Of a stretch of DNA of 64,000 nucleotides, positions 9,896-21,532 are shown in pieces. The notes beneath the pieces were generated by a model. It saw only the letters and a program-made list of their open reading frames with translations. It searched no databases and was not told the origin of the DNA. The translations under genes were made by a program, and so were the position numbers. Each line of letters starts with the position of its first letter. The first letter of the stretch is position 1. This DNA comes from Argentina anserina (taxonomy: Eukaryota > Streptophyta > Magnoliopsida > Rosales > Rosaceae), in assembly GCF_933775445.1 (NCBI RefSeq), contig NC_065873.1, forward strand, positions 7,998,001 to 8,062,000. The letters run 5' to 3'.

Positions 9896-12567
9896 ATGGC
9901 GGTGGCCGGAGAAAGCTCGTCCACTCTGCCGGAAATGAAGCCGGTGATTGTTAGGGTTAAGCGCAAAGCCAACCAGTCTGTACTCGACGCCTTCTGTGAG
10001 AATTTCCGCTCTCTTTTCCCACTATATTCTCTTTGCTCCAATTTTGATCGGCAAGGACTGAAAATCTTGCTTTGAAATCCAGGGATTGAAATCAACGAGC
10101 GGCCGCCCAAGCGTCCACTCTTGGATTTGGCCAATCTCTCGCTCTCTGATTCACCTGGGAAAGGTACTAATTTGCTCTTATGTTTATGTAATTCCTATGG
10201 TTCACTTTAGTGATAATGTATTCGGCATTGGTAGTGTAATCTGATATTGCATTTCGCTTGAAAGTATGTCAAACTTGTATTAGTGTTATTCGCTCCGTAT
10301 ATTAGAGCAGTAGTAAAGTTTTTTCTAGTAACTCTTACTACTTATGGTTATGTTCTTTTGTATTGGGTTACTTGTGACATTTAGTGCTGATTCTTGTATT
10401 TTTACAGCAGCAGAAGAAGAATTGAAGACCAAGAAGGTATTTGTGCGGCGTGTAGAGACTGTTAGCAGCTTTGATACTACCATTGAAATTGTCAAGTCGT
10501 TTGTGGTGGGTAGAGCAATCCATCTATTAGTTCTTTTGTTTTGGAAGCTGTTCTAGTTAAGCATGTGTATACTAAGAAGTTGGTGAAAATGTGCATTAGG
10601 ATCCTACTACGGATGATGTCATTAAAAGTAAAACAAAGAGCGAGGAACGGAGACACTCTTTAAAAAAGGACAATGTGAGTTCTCTTGATCTTAATTGGTT
10701 GTGGCTGACAAAACTTCAGTTTCCACTAAATTTCCTAATATGACGTCAACTTATAGTTACACTATTCTCAGAAACAAGAGCAGATTTTGTCTAAAGCTCG
10801 ACAGACACAAGAGGTACGTTACCACAGTAAATTTATGTTATGTTGATTGATTTACAAAGTCCAGGATGTGCTATCTCTTGATCAGGTGCATTCAATTGTG
10901 TCCTTTGTTCTTTCATCCTTAGAAGTGAAAACAATGCTTTGAAATTCTGGTACTCTTATTTTATTTATTCAGTCACATATCAATGCCACATTTTTTTTGT
11001 TGCTCGTTAAATTGCTCTTCTCTCAGTCTTCATCAGTGTCATTTCATTTCAGATCATCATGAAACACTAATTTGTAAATTCCACGCTAGTTTCTTTGTCA
11101 ATTTTTTATTTATTGATTGATCCCATTTCATAATCATGGATTGCTATTGGAATTGTATATGTAAATACATAAACCTATTAGTCTGTTACATTCAAAAGAT
11201 CTAAACTCCTCAAGCAGCCATCTATTATAATAAGTCCTCTAATAGATTATAATCTGTCAGTGCCAGTTTTGTATCTATCAGTATATCACATGATCCGATC
11301 GTTGTGACAAACATAATTTGCAATGAAGAAGATTCTGATAGTGGAAGCGTATGTTTTCATGTTGTATAAATTTGTGTGGCTATACTTTATCTGGTTGATG
11401 ATCATGGCTATTAATATGTACCTGGTCTATTCTGTACTTTACTCGTGGACACTGTCTCATTGTGGGTCCTCTCTACTAGGTTGTAGCAAAAAATGCCCGT
11501 TTTGAACAGGTATGGAGAAGCCGAAAGGGAAAGAAAGAAGAATCCGATAAAATACAAGAAAGATGCCATTTCTATGATGTTATTCGTGTTGATGCTGAGG
11601 AAAGATCTAATGAACTGAAACAACAGGAGTTAGTTTTGCAATCATGATTTCTCTTGCCCAATTGTATTTCGTACAGTATTTTGGAAAATAATATTCTAAA
11701 ATGGTATATTGCAGAGAGTTATCTTTGGAGGATCAGAGAATTTTGCAGAATTACTTGCCTCTACTGAGAGAATTCATCCCAAGTGCGGCTGTAGAGGTTG
11801 AATCAGATTTACATGCTCAAAAACAAGGTTGGTAGACTTAAATAGATGAAAGAGGTCATTGTATTTCATGGTTTAACTAATTAGAGCCATCAGTAAATGA
11901 AATGGGATCTAGACTTGGATTTGTAGAGATTGCATGTTTATCAGTTTTTTTTCTGTTACTTTTCTTTTATACTAAGACTGCATTGTTTTCTGTTTGATGG
12001 GTTCTTCTTATGCTTCTGTAGAGTCTGAAGATGAGTATGTATATGATGTTTATGCTGTGAACGATGAAATGGATACAGCAGATGAAGATTCTTCCCACCC
12101 ATTTCCTTTGTAAGTATCTTGTGTATTAAACTTGTTCAGTTTCCACCTTACTTTCCGCTGATACTGATTAATAATTTTGGCTCAGGGTGCAAGTTGATGA
12201 TGAGGATTTCTATGATGGGCCTGATGAAACAGAATATGATTCCGAGGATTCAAATGGTGATGAGAAATGATCTAATTTTCATTCATTTCCCTTTTATAAA
12301 TTCTTTGTAGCAAAATGTTAACCGTTTTTTTTTTTTTTGTGCTTCTCAGCTGAAAACAATCCAAATTATGATTACCCCGATGAGGAATCTGAAGATGAAG
12401 AAGAGGAATCAGATGGTGAAGCATCTGATAATGAATCACAAGATGAGAGAGACAGTGACAGATCCTTTGAATCCAGGGATTTAGAGGGATATGACATTTC
12501 AGGAGATGATATTTCTATGGATTATGGTGATGAAGATGATGATGGTGATGGTGATGGTGAAGACTGA
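9896..12567 (+). CDS. RDM4: IWR1-type transcription factor RDM4/DMS4, RNA polymerase II assembly/import factor
   Basis: Ten exons join in phase: 9896-9995, 10083-10163, 10408-10505, 10600-10674, 10772-10813, 11480-11628, 11715-11827, 12022-12109, 12186-12256 and 12350-12567. They give 344 residues, close to the length I recall for Arabidopsis RDM4/DMS4. The N-terminus carries KPVIVRVKRKANQ and EINERPPKR. The diagnostic IWR1 block is at about 219-275, with YVYDVYAVND, PFPLVQVDDEDFYDGP and NPNYDYPDEESEDE. The last 70 residues are mostly Asp, Glu and Ser. IWR1 proteins bind assembled RNA polymerase II and bring it to the nucleus. In Arabidopsis the homologue also acts in RNA-directed DNA methylation and in development. 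The gene is divergent from UFD1. Confidence 0.92.
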
Positions 12568-14293
12568 ATGTGGATTTAAGCTTTTGTGTACATGATAAAT
12601 TAGATCATTCTACTCTGGATATTTGCTTTTGCAAATGTACATCAATTCTTAGATGTTAGTATGGATTAATGGTTCAGTCTGTGATGATGTGAAGACGAAT
12701 TCCTTCAACCTGTTATGCTTTTAGCACCTCTGATAGATCGAGTGGTAGTAGACTAGTAGGTTAGGGCATGGGAAACCTTTCCAGTTATTGTAGGAAGGTC
12801 TCTTTTCAGTGATTGTCCAAGTTAGAGAATTGGATATTTGTGCGGGCTTCTCTTCTTTCCAAGATTAATCTGCGGTAATGTTTCTGTCACCTTAATGCTC
12901 ATGTTTTACAGAATACGAGTTGTTTTGTTCTTCCGGAGAAATTTCTCTAGCTTGCTCATGTTTAATTTATCGGTTTGGCAAATTCACCTTTGGGGATTGC
13001 CAAAAGGCCTTGTACCATTGGAGTTTAGATATTGCAACAAGATAACCAAATTATTGGGTGTATATTTATCTGGCGAATCATGTAAATGCAGAGTTTACAT
13101 GTTTCAACACTCCAGGCTTCTGTGAAAAATTGCTGCAAGGGTGATCCTTCGATGTGTACCAAGAGCAAATTTTTATCACAAGAAGTCGCAATGGCCAGTT
13201 GAACTGACGGATAAAACTCTGTTAGGATGCAAATCGAGTGAAGTTGTAGGATGTGTGAAAATTGGGAGGCAGAGAAAATGAAATTACAACAAGTGCCGTA
13301 TTTCAACGATTCTCGAGCTGAAAGCATACTTCATGGAGTACATGAAGCTGAGCAACAACCAACTCTTCGCAGGATCCACTAATGCCATCAGCATTGCTGT
13401 GCAAAGAAACCAATTGTGAGTCATGATGTAAAAAATTTAATTTTGTTGAATATGCTTATCTGAGGATTGCAGAACCAGCCCTCACAGAAGAATGAAGAGA
13501 AATCCCCCACGGAGGGGACCTTGTGACCATCGAAAGCTATATTCAACCAACTAACAATGTCACTATCTCTCTATTTACTTGGCTTCCAGTTTCAAGAAAT
13601 GAAACACCCTGCCAATCTGAAGTTCTGAACCTACTAGCTATAACATGAACCTGATTGGAAACTACTTCATTCAATGATGACTTTTGATTCTTATTGAGCT
13701 ACTGAGATATCTTTCACCTTCTCAGTAGCCTAATTCTATAAAGCAAAATACTAAAGACCACTTGCCACTAATGAGTGAACTCACCATCTGCAACAAAATG
13801 CAGGACATTACTACACGAGAATGCGAGCTTACTAAGTTGGTGTTTGAGAAGATGTTGGCCACAGCGTGCATTGTTCTTCTCACTCTCCTTGTGATAATGC
13901 AGCATTTTTACGGGCCTACAATTGAGTGGATTAATATGTGAGACAAAGCTGGCTTTTCTAATGGAAAAAAAAATTAATAACGAATACAATCATAGCAAGT
14001 ATGGAGATAACAAGCTCAGGAGTCAGGAGGAGGCTTTTCCAAAAGAATAACAAATGATCTCAGAAATTATAATAGCCAAAACAGGTCACGTACAAGTGAA
14101 AGCAATACATGAGAGAAATCCACCAAGCTAGAATGTGTGTCATGCAATATACAATACAGTATATGGGGTGATGTAAAAGAAGTTTAGCAACAAGCACAGC
14201 AAACTAATCATCAAATGGAACTAAGATTTTAACTTCTATCTTCATGTTATAGTTACCGTGTTGGTGACCTTACTCGGTGACCTGAGTAAAATT
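12568..14293. other. Intergenic; RDM4 3' flank, no gene seen
   Basis: Both strands have only open frames of about 100 codons or less, with no domain, no consistent exon signals and ordinary AT content. The first few hundred bases are probably RDM4 3'UTR. Confidence 0.5.
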
Positions 14294-14839
14294 CATTCAG
14301 TTAGGGGTGGGCACGGGACGAGATAGGACGGGACGGGGCTCATCCCACGTCTCGTCCCACTCTTTTGAATCGGGACAGGACGAGGGTTTTTAAGAATGCA
14401 TCCCACTCGGGATTAATCCCGGTTGGGACGGGACGGGATCGGGACAAATCTCACCTTACTATGAAGTTAAATAAAAACATATATTTTTACTTTTTCATTA
14501 ACAAAGTAACATTCAATAATGAAATTTTAACTAAAAAAATACATATTATGTTCAAAATATTATAATTTACCATTATTATTTGAGTTGATATAATTTTGGA
14601 GTTATTAAGAACATAAATTAGTTTCATTTTGATACAAATATATAAGAATTTTTAAGTTTTCATTAAAGGTGGGACGAGACGGGACGAATCGGGATAGAAA
14701 TTATTCGTCTCACGTCCCATCCCACTATTATGAAATGGGACGGGATTGGGAAGGGACGAAAATTTTTAGACCTCCGTCATGTCGCGTCCCGAAATTGGGA
14801 TTGGGATTTCTATTTTTTATGCCCACCCATACATTCAGT
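14294..14839. mobile_element. 530-bp hAT MITE with GGGAC-rich subterminal repeats
   Basis: The element occupies 14302-14831. It begins TAGGGGTGGGCA and ends TGCCCACCCATA, its inverted complement with one mismatch. The 8-bp target duplication CATTCAGT is perfect (14294-14301 and 14832-14839). Both subterminal zones (about 14312-14450 and 14668-14800) are packed with GGGAC and its complement GTCCC, facing inward as near-mirror images, while the middle is AT-rich. Clustered short motifs of this kind are typical hAT transposase-binding regions. There is no coding capacity. Confidence 0.9.
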
Positions 14840-17800
14840 GGTATTGAAGTTTTTTCTTGACCAAGAACGAGACTTTAACTATTAGAACAGTGCAATAGTG
14901 GTCTATAATCTATATAATGTATGTGACAACTACAGAGCTATCACTAAAACTAGATTACAACACTGGTCAAGAATCACGATTAAAACAGAAAAAGACCCAC
15001 TTGTGTGGTAAAAGGACTCAATTGGCAGGGCTTTATGTTGACAGACAAAGTACCATATCTACATTAAGAGAATATATAACTGAGTTCTTCCCTGTCAAGT
15101 ATATCAAAAGTCAGCTTAAATATTCTTGAAATAAACCAAAGATCAGATAACAGCAGCATATGTGGTGTCAGTGTAAGTGTATATTGTCTTGGCAATCGGC
15201 ATAAATATCACTCTACCCGGAAAACCCCAAATCAGTAGAATATCAAGCAATGCATCCAAACATGACGAGGATATATGCAAAGTTAGTTAGTGAGACGCTA
15301 AAAATAATATGAGCTTCATACCTCATACTCACATTCTTTGTTTTAGATCAATCTGAAGTTAAGTAAAATAGAAGGCCTGAAGCCCCTGTATTTCTGGGTA
15401 AAGTTCTCTCTGAGTAATGAAACTGATGAGGCAAATCAGCATGTAGTCTGCTAAATTCAGCCAAATGTACAAATTTCCTTGTTGGTCACAGATCAACATC
15501 TCAAATTAAACATCAATCAACCCTTAAGAGTTGGTCAAGATCACAAGCTAAGGTAGCAATTTTTTTCGCAATCCACTAAATGTTAGATATAGGTGGCATT
15601 TGAAATCATCATAGGAAAGTAATTGACCACAGATAAACGCGATCAATGAAGGAAAAGGATGGCTATAGTCAGATAGGTTGGACATGCAGGATAAGCTATC
15701 TTCTTGATTTGAAGTATGATTTAGCGAAACATTTTATGCATCATAGCCAACATAATCAGAAAACAGGAGGAACTGTAATTTATAGAGATTTGAAAATATG
15801 ACAGATACTGACCTCCATGATTCCATGAACAAAGATTTTTCTGCAACCACGTCATGTGCCTTCGATTTTCCAGCTGCATAATTTTGGTTTTGACATCAAA
15901 AGGATGATTTCTTTATTCATTTTCCCCATCAATGAGAAATATACGAACCATACCTTTTTGGGTACCAACATCTTTGGTTCATCTGGCTCACATGGCATGA
16001 ATCGTGCTACTTTTCCTTTGAGAATGTCTTCGTTCATTTGGCTGTGACAGTGTTGTTCATGTATACTAGAAAAAGTACCACATTAGTGCTGAGTCTATGT
16101 TCAGAAATCAGAAGTGACTTGTTTATCTACATGACAAAGTTTCTACCTTCCATCAACAGTGAGAATTATTGACAGCCATATTCCGTAAATTGCCAAACAT
16201 CAAAGCATGGTAAACATTATAGCAACTTACAAGAAATGAAAATTCAAATTCATTCATTCTCAAGTCTCTAGTAGCCAAGAGAATTCTTGCCCTTATCCGA
16301 GTAGCTAAGTAAGACATCCAAAAGATTATGCTAAAATCTTTGTAGATATCATGACACAAGTGTTTCACTATGGTAATCCTTAGTCCTATCCAAGATGTAA
16401 GGCTACCACAGGACAATCTAATTTGCATAAAAGAACATGAGAAGAAACACCAACACCAACTTGACACAATCAGGTAGAATCCCAGAAGATAATTAGATAT
16501 AAGTTGACAAAAAATTCTGAATAAAGCAAAGCAAATCATGTGTGATGTCTATGACAGTAAAAAGGCCAATATTCTTTGAACAGTAGATCATATGAATACA
16601 AGAAAGCAAAGGAAGGCATCTTCAGAATGGGGTTCAATCCAGCTCACAAAACTTGAAATCTATTAGTGAATCTTCACAGTTGAATATGCGCATTCTATGC
16701 TAAAGATATATACACATAAAAGTTCTGACACTGTTGTATCTTTCTGTTTTGATTCCCATGTATCTATTAAAAACAAAAGTAATGTGGTGGGTAATACATT
16801 CTGAATTTATATATCATATTATATGCATACCAAGAGCAAATATTTAATCACGGTATAAACTATAAATATATACAAATATGCATATTTCCAATGAAAACTT
16901 CTGGTAAACAAAATCACAAACAATGATGAACATTGCTGGAGTAAAAGAAAATTTAAGGGTTCATCATTTGGGGAACCAACAGACAGAAATCTGTAGAAGA
17001 TTGCGCTAATTATTTGTTCAAAATTTGAATTAAAGGATACAATAATCATGAAGGATCTTTACTTTTGTTCCATAAAGCCTGAATTATGCATAGTCCATGG
17101 CAACGCTAATCACAGTCCACCTTCAAACCACAATCACCAGATAATATCAACCCCAATATTTTATAAAGTATGAGAAGCATCAATAGTTTTCACAAAAAAG
17201 TTGTTCTTTCCTAGTATCTCCAATCCTTATCCAACTTTAATTCAAACACAAGTATTGTAACGAAGAAATTTTATTTTTCAACCCTAACATGAGGCACCAT
17301 GCTACTTATTATAGGCTGCCCCGATACCAGAATTACTCGGGTGAAGTGGATAATTTCCTAGTGAAAATATAGTTCATGGGTAAAAGATAACCTCCCTGAA
17401 CCATGCTTGCACTTTTCGTTAGACAGTTCCTTCCTAAAACACCAGTCTAAACAAGTCTGAATACTATCTATTACTGCATGACCATTTAGCAACAGAAAAT
17501 AGACCACATCAGCTAGAGTACTTGGTCACAATTCTCATCTTACACAATTGTGCAAGTTGCACTTTTTTCTTCATGCTTCAAGCCATAAAAGCATAATGAA
17601 CTTAGTACTTGTGGTGCGTCACAACTCACAGAGACTCACAACCACCAGTATGTACAACTATACACATAACAGTACTACAGCCAATCTCGACCACAACTAG
17701 TCTTGAGGGCTACACAAGTCCACGAGACTGTGGTCATGGTCAATAATCAACCAAGCTAAGGCAGTTTCCAAATGATTCCAGCATATTAAATTGTGTCACA

Positions 17801-18358
17801 GACTCACAGTACTATATAGAATTCATGCTTCAATGACAAATCTGAAAGATGCAGGCAAAAACCAAAACGACACAAAAACATAAGCAAAAGCCAGAGACCC
17901 TACAAGCCATGATTTCAGAATCTCCTTATCCGACCCTTTTCGAAAGACACTGACCCCATTTCGGTTTTTGTTTATGATCAAAGCAAACCAACCAACCGCC
18001 CACAAAGGCCCTACACAGGATCGCAGAATTGAATGAAATAGACTAAAAGAAGAAGAAGAAGATAAGCAACACACAAATTAGGTTAAAGCTACATCTTGAT
18101 AAATTAAAAGTAACATAGGAAGAGGGAATAAGGCCCCGAATTTTACAAAAGGGTGGATTCGGCTCCTATTCCCTCTTTTCCTCAAACTGCAAAGGACTCT
18201 CACTCTGACCTGATTTTCTAACATCCTTTTGCATTTCATGAAATTTAAACAGCAAAAAAGAGAGAAATTGAAATTTAAATTAAAGTAGACGTTCCCAGCA
18301 GAACAAACCACCAACAACAATACTCATAAGGGAATGCTAAGACTGACTGATCGACTCC
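14840..18358. other. Intergenic 3.5 kb before the ADC 3' end; one candidate exon pair
   Basis: Mostly AT-rich sequence with no recognisable protein. The only exon-like signals are described in the next entry. The stretch from about 17900 to 18358 is probably ADC 3' flank, and pyrimidine-rich minus-strand sequence there mimics short open frames. Confidence 0.45.
15813..16041 (-). other. Candidate exon pair of an unidentified gene or relic
   Basis: On the minus strand an AG acceptor (CACAG) precedes 16041 and a GT donor (AAG|GTATGG) follows 15954. The exon between them reads open for 29 codons, including NEDILKGKVARFMPCEPDEP, a composition that looks coding. A second segment, 15873-15813, lies between TATGCAG and GAG|GTCAGT. 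I do not recognise the protein and found no further exons. It may be a decayed gene fragment or chance. Confidence 0.22.
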
Positions 18359-20521
18359 TCAAGCGCAGCAATATGACCACTGCTCCTCACCAGCATTCGC
18401 AGCACCGGAATCAGCAACAATGTCATAATCATCCTCACTGCAATAGTACAAACCATGGTTGTTCATTGCAGTCAGGCAACAAGACGAAGGTGCAGCCAGA
18501 TACGGCATGTTGTGGAACGAGTGTGCCAGGCTGGTGGCCAAAGCCGAATTCGCCATTCCATCTTCATCTACCTCACCGCACTCCTCGGCACGGTGCTTCA
18601 GCGTCTCGAACATGAGCTCGGGCTCGTGCTGCATCACACGAAGGACATCCGCACAAGACGGCCCAGGCACAGCCCTCGTAACCGCAAAGCTGTAAGGACC
18701 ATCGCTCTGAGAGACCCGAACAACGCTCGGACCTCCAAACAGGTTGTGGACGCCTCCAAGTGCCTCCTCATAAGCCCCGCCCAAGAACATCCCCAAATAG
18801 TACCGCCCACCAGAACCATTCCCTTCCAATTCATGAAGGGGCAAGCTAGACTCACCGCCAATGAACTTATTGATCTTCCCGTCACTATCACAGGTCAAGT
18901 CCGACAACACACCCCTCACCGCCGGCCTTTGATCAAGCCGGTGAATTGGGACAATAGGGAAAAGCTGCCCAATGCCCCAGAAATCGGGAATTGAAGTGAA
19001 AACAGAGAGATTCACATTGTACGTCCGAACCGGATCAGATGCTCCAATTGCTTTCGAGACCAAGTCAAATAACCCATCAACAGTGGCCAACTGCTCCATA
19101 CCCAGACACCCATCCTTGAATTGTTCAACACACCGTTGCTTCAGCTGATCCGCATACATCAAACAAGCCTCATGCTCGCCCCGGATCGCCGCAGCCGAAA
19201 GGTTCCGGTAATCGGCACGAGCTTCCTCCGTAAGCCCCTCAATGAAATACTGAAGCGCAAAGGCAGACATGGAAGGAGCAACATCACAAGCACTAGTAGC
19301 AGACACAGCCTCGAATATCAAAACAGAGTGATGAGACACAATGGCTCTCCCACTCTCGCTGCAAATCACAGGGTGCTTCACTGACCTCCGGTCACAAACA
19401 TACCTAATCGCTCCAACAACAGCCATTGCATACTCCTCAAGCCCATAGCTAACCGAAATCTCCGAGTCGCTCGACTTCGTCCCATCATAATCAATCCCCA
19501 AACCACCTCCAATGTCTATAACCTTCATCTCCGCACCGAGCCTCACCAACTCACAATAGATCTGCGCCGCCTCGGACACACCATCAGCGAGCAGAGCAGT
19601 CGTCGGAATTTGAGACCCGATATGGAAATGCAGGAACTGAAAGCAATCAAGCATGCCTACTCCCTCGAGCTTCTTCACCACCCGCAGAATCTGAACGGTG
19701 GTTAACCCGAACTTCCCTTTCTCGCCGGAAGTCGACCCGAAATGGCCGGAATGCTTGGTTCTGAGCTTGGCGCGGACGCCGACAACTGGACGAACCCCGA
19801 GCTTCTTGCTCAACTCAATCACCAAATCCAGCTCTTCCTCCTGCTCCAGAACAATCACCGAGTTCAGTTCCAGCTTCCTCGCCATCAGAGCAAGCGAGAT
19901 GTACTCAAAGTCTTTGAATCCATTGCACACAAGTAGCGCCTCGGCGTTGCCTTTGCACAAGCAGCTCATGGCTAGGAGGAGCTCCGGCTTCGACCCGGCT
20001 TCGAGCCCGAACCGGAAGGGCTTCCCGAACCGGACAATGTCCTCCACGACGAACCGGTCCTGGTTGCATTTCACCGGGTAGACTCCCTGGTAGTGGGACC
20101 CGTAGTCCTGCGACTGGATCGCGAAATCGAAAGCTCCCTGGAGAGATTCGAGCCGGTTTTTCAGCACGTCGGGGAATCGAACAATGAGAGGGAGCTGCAA
20201 CCCGAGCCCGGATTCGGATTTCGGATCCGAAACCTTCTTCACAATCTTGAGCAAGTCAATCTCCTGGTGAGGCATGGTGCCGGAGCCGTACGGCCGGACG
20301 GACACGTTGCCGGAGGAGTTGACCGTGAAGTAGGGGCCACCCCAGGCATCGATGCGGTAGAGGTCGTTGGATAGAGAGGTGGACCAGGCGGCGGCGGCGG
20401 TGGTGGTGGTTGCCGGAAATACGCCGGAAAATGGGACCGGCGCGGTAAGAGTGCTATCCCCGGCGAAAGCGTAGGTGGGAGGAGCCACGGCAGCGTCCAC
20501 GCAACAAGCCAAGGCAGGCAT
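18359..20521 (-). CDS. ADC: Arginine decarboxylase (biosynthetic, SpeA type)
   Basis: An intronless gene for 720 residues, the expected size and structure for plant ADC. The enzyme converts L-arginine to agmatine, the first step of the plant ADC route to putrescine, and uses pyridoxal phosphate. The fold-type III (alanine racemase-like) barrel is clear: YPVKCNQ with the PLP lysine at K151, [10 protein letters not shown], the glycine-rich phosphate-binding stretch [12 protein letters not shown] (about 335-346), [13 protein letters not shown], and [19 protein letters not shown] near the C-terminus. The N-terminal 50 residues are rich in Ala, Thr and Pro, and plant ADCs are usually reported with plastid association. 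The coding region is GC-rich compared with its surroundings, as is common for intronless ADC genes. The leader is about 500 nt with one short uORF. Confidence 0.96.
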   Translation of the reverse strand: MPALACCVDAAVAPPTYAFAGDSTLTAPVPFSGVFPATTTTAAAAWSTSLSNDLYRIDAWGGPYFTVNSSGNVSVRPYGSGTMPHQEIDLLKIVKKVSDPKSESGLGLQLPLIVRFPDVLKNRLESLQGAFDFAIQSQDYGSHYQGVYPVKCNQDRFVVEDIVRFGKPFRFGLEAGSKPELLLAMSCLCKGNAEALLVCNGFKDFEYISLALMARKLELNSVIVLEQEEELDLVIELSKKLGVRPVVGVRAKLRTKHSGHFGSTSGEKGKFGLTTVQILRVVKKLEGVGMLDCFQFLHFHIGSQIPTTALLADGVSEAAQIYCELVRLGAEMKVIDIGGGLGIDYDGTKSSDSEISVSYGLEEYAMAVVGAIRYVCDRRSVKHPVICSESGRAIVSHHSVLIFEAVSATSACDVAPSMSAFALQYFIEGLTEEARADYRNLSAAAIRGEHEACLMYADQLKQRCVEQFKDGCLGMEQLATVDGLFDLVSKAIGASDPVRTYNVNLSVFTSIPDFWGIGQLFPIVPIHRLDQRPAVRGVLSDLTCDSDGKINKFIGGESSLPLHELEGNGSGGRYYLGMFLGGAYEEALGGVHNLFGGPSVVRVSQSDGPYSFAVTRAVPGPSCADVLRVMQHEPELMFETLKHRAEECGEVDEDGMANSALATSLAHSFHNMPYLAAPSSCCLTAMNNHGLYYCSEDDYDIVADSGAANAGEEQWSYCCA

Positions 20522-20833
20522 CTCTTCCGCGACGATCTAAATAAAAAGAATGAAAGAAGAGAAGAAAAAATAAAATAGGGAAAGGAAGGAAAAAACAAAA
20601 AACGGTTAGGGTTTGATTTGTGTGAGTTTGTAGAGAATGGGGGCTTTAGAACCCGCCGAGGCCGGAGCCCCGGCTACCCCCTCAAAGGAAGCAGTAAAGG
20701 GCTCTATCGAATCGGGTCACCACCCCACTTTCACCCTCAAACGGCTCCGATATCCCCACACCGAAACTTCAGGAGAAGATTTCCTGAACAGAAAACTCTG
20801 GGGATTCTGTGGTGCTGAACGGACGGTCAAGGT

Positions 20834-20860
20834 TTAATCTGAGCCGACCATGCAGTTCAT
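20834..20860 (-). promoter_or_regulatory. Short uORF in the ADC leader (MNCMVGSD)
   Basis: Given the TATA box at 21053-21060, the leader runs from about 21025 to 20522. Within it the only upstream ATG I find is at 20860, opening an 8-codon frame, with a second ATG at codon 4, that stops at TAA (20836-20834), 312 bases before the ADC ATG. Small uORFs in ADC leaders are known in other plants to restrain translation, so a regulatory role is a reasonable inference. Confidence 0.55.
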
Positions 20861-21052
20861 GCAGATCTGAGGAGGGTGGTGGGGGCTTTGTTCTGGGGGT
20901 TTCAAAGAAAGAAGAAATGGAAAACGAGATAATTATCAACTGGAAATTCTCTGTGAGAGAGATTGAGTTGGCTTCAAATTTGTGAAGAGGAAGAAGAAGA
21001 AGATGGGTGACGAATGTGGAACTGGCGAGAATTGCATGAGAGCCCAGGTGGC

Positions 21053-21060
21053 TTTATATA
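21053..21060 (-). promoter_or_regulatory. TATA box of the ADC gene
   Basis: TATATAAA on the minus strand, about 530 bases upstream of the ADC start codon, which fits a long leader. A CACGTG G-box core lies further upstream at 21537-21542. Confidence 0.6.
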
Positions 21061-21448
21061 GGAGGTTCTGGTGGGGACCTGCTGGCTAGTCGGGCCATGA
21101 GGTGGGGGCCTTGTATTGATTTGGGCTAAACGAACAAATATCAGAGCTTATTTAATTGTTTTTCTTTCAACTTCTCGCGAGAGATTCCGATCAGGAAGAG
21201 TGTGGTAGCTAGCAGCGTCGAGTTGCCGCGTGGCATGGTTCTGTGGTGGGACCGCTTCTGGTCGCATCTCCCAAGGCCCCCTCTTTCTCTCCAGATTCCG
21301 ACTTACGTGGCGATAAATTGGGGGTTAGGTTTGTAAATATCGCGAGTGGCGGTATTTTATTAGGAAGCTAGCTGGAAGTTTCGCGCGTTGAAGATCTGGG
21401 TTTGCTGTTGGCTACCGTTTCCGGCTATAGAGGTTAAGCTTCGGTGGC

Positions 21449-21532
21449 CTTTTCTGCCATTCAGGGAAAACAGAGACTTTTCTGCCATTCAGGGAAAACA
21501 GAGACTTTTCTGCCATTCAGGGAAAACAGAGA
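21449..21532. repeat. Three perfect tandem copies of a 28-bp unit in the ADC upstream region
   Basis: The unit starts CTTTTCTGCCATTCAGGG and is repeated at 21449-21476, 21477-21504 and 21505-21532 without visible change. It lies about 400 bp upstream of the ADC TATA box and next to a CACGTG core. Confidence 0.95.

Noticed and set aside
12337..12567. Stand-alone acidic 76-residue gene
   Set aside because: It is the last exon of RDM4; the CTCAG acceptor at 12345-12349 and the phase fit.
18455..18994. Plus-strand frames opposite ADC, up to 179 codons
   Set aside because: These are antisense shadows of a GC-rich intronless gene with no independent motif.
20618..20837. Two overlapping 66-codon plus-strand frames upstream of ADC
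   Set aside because: They lie antisense in the ADC leader, have no homologue I recognise, and GC richness explains their openness.
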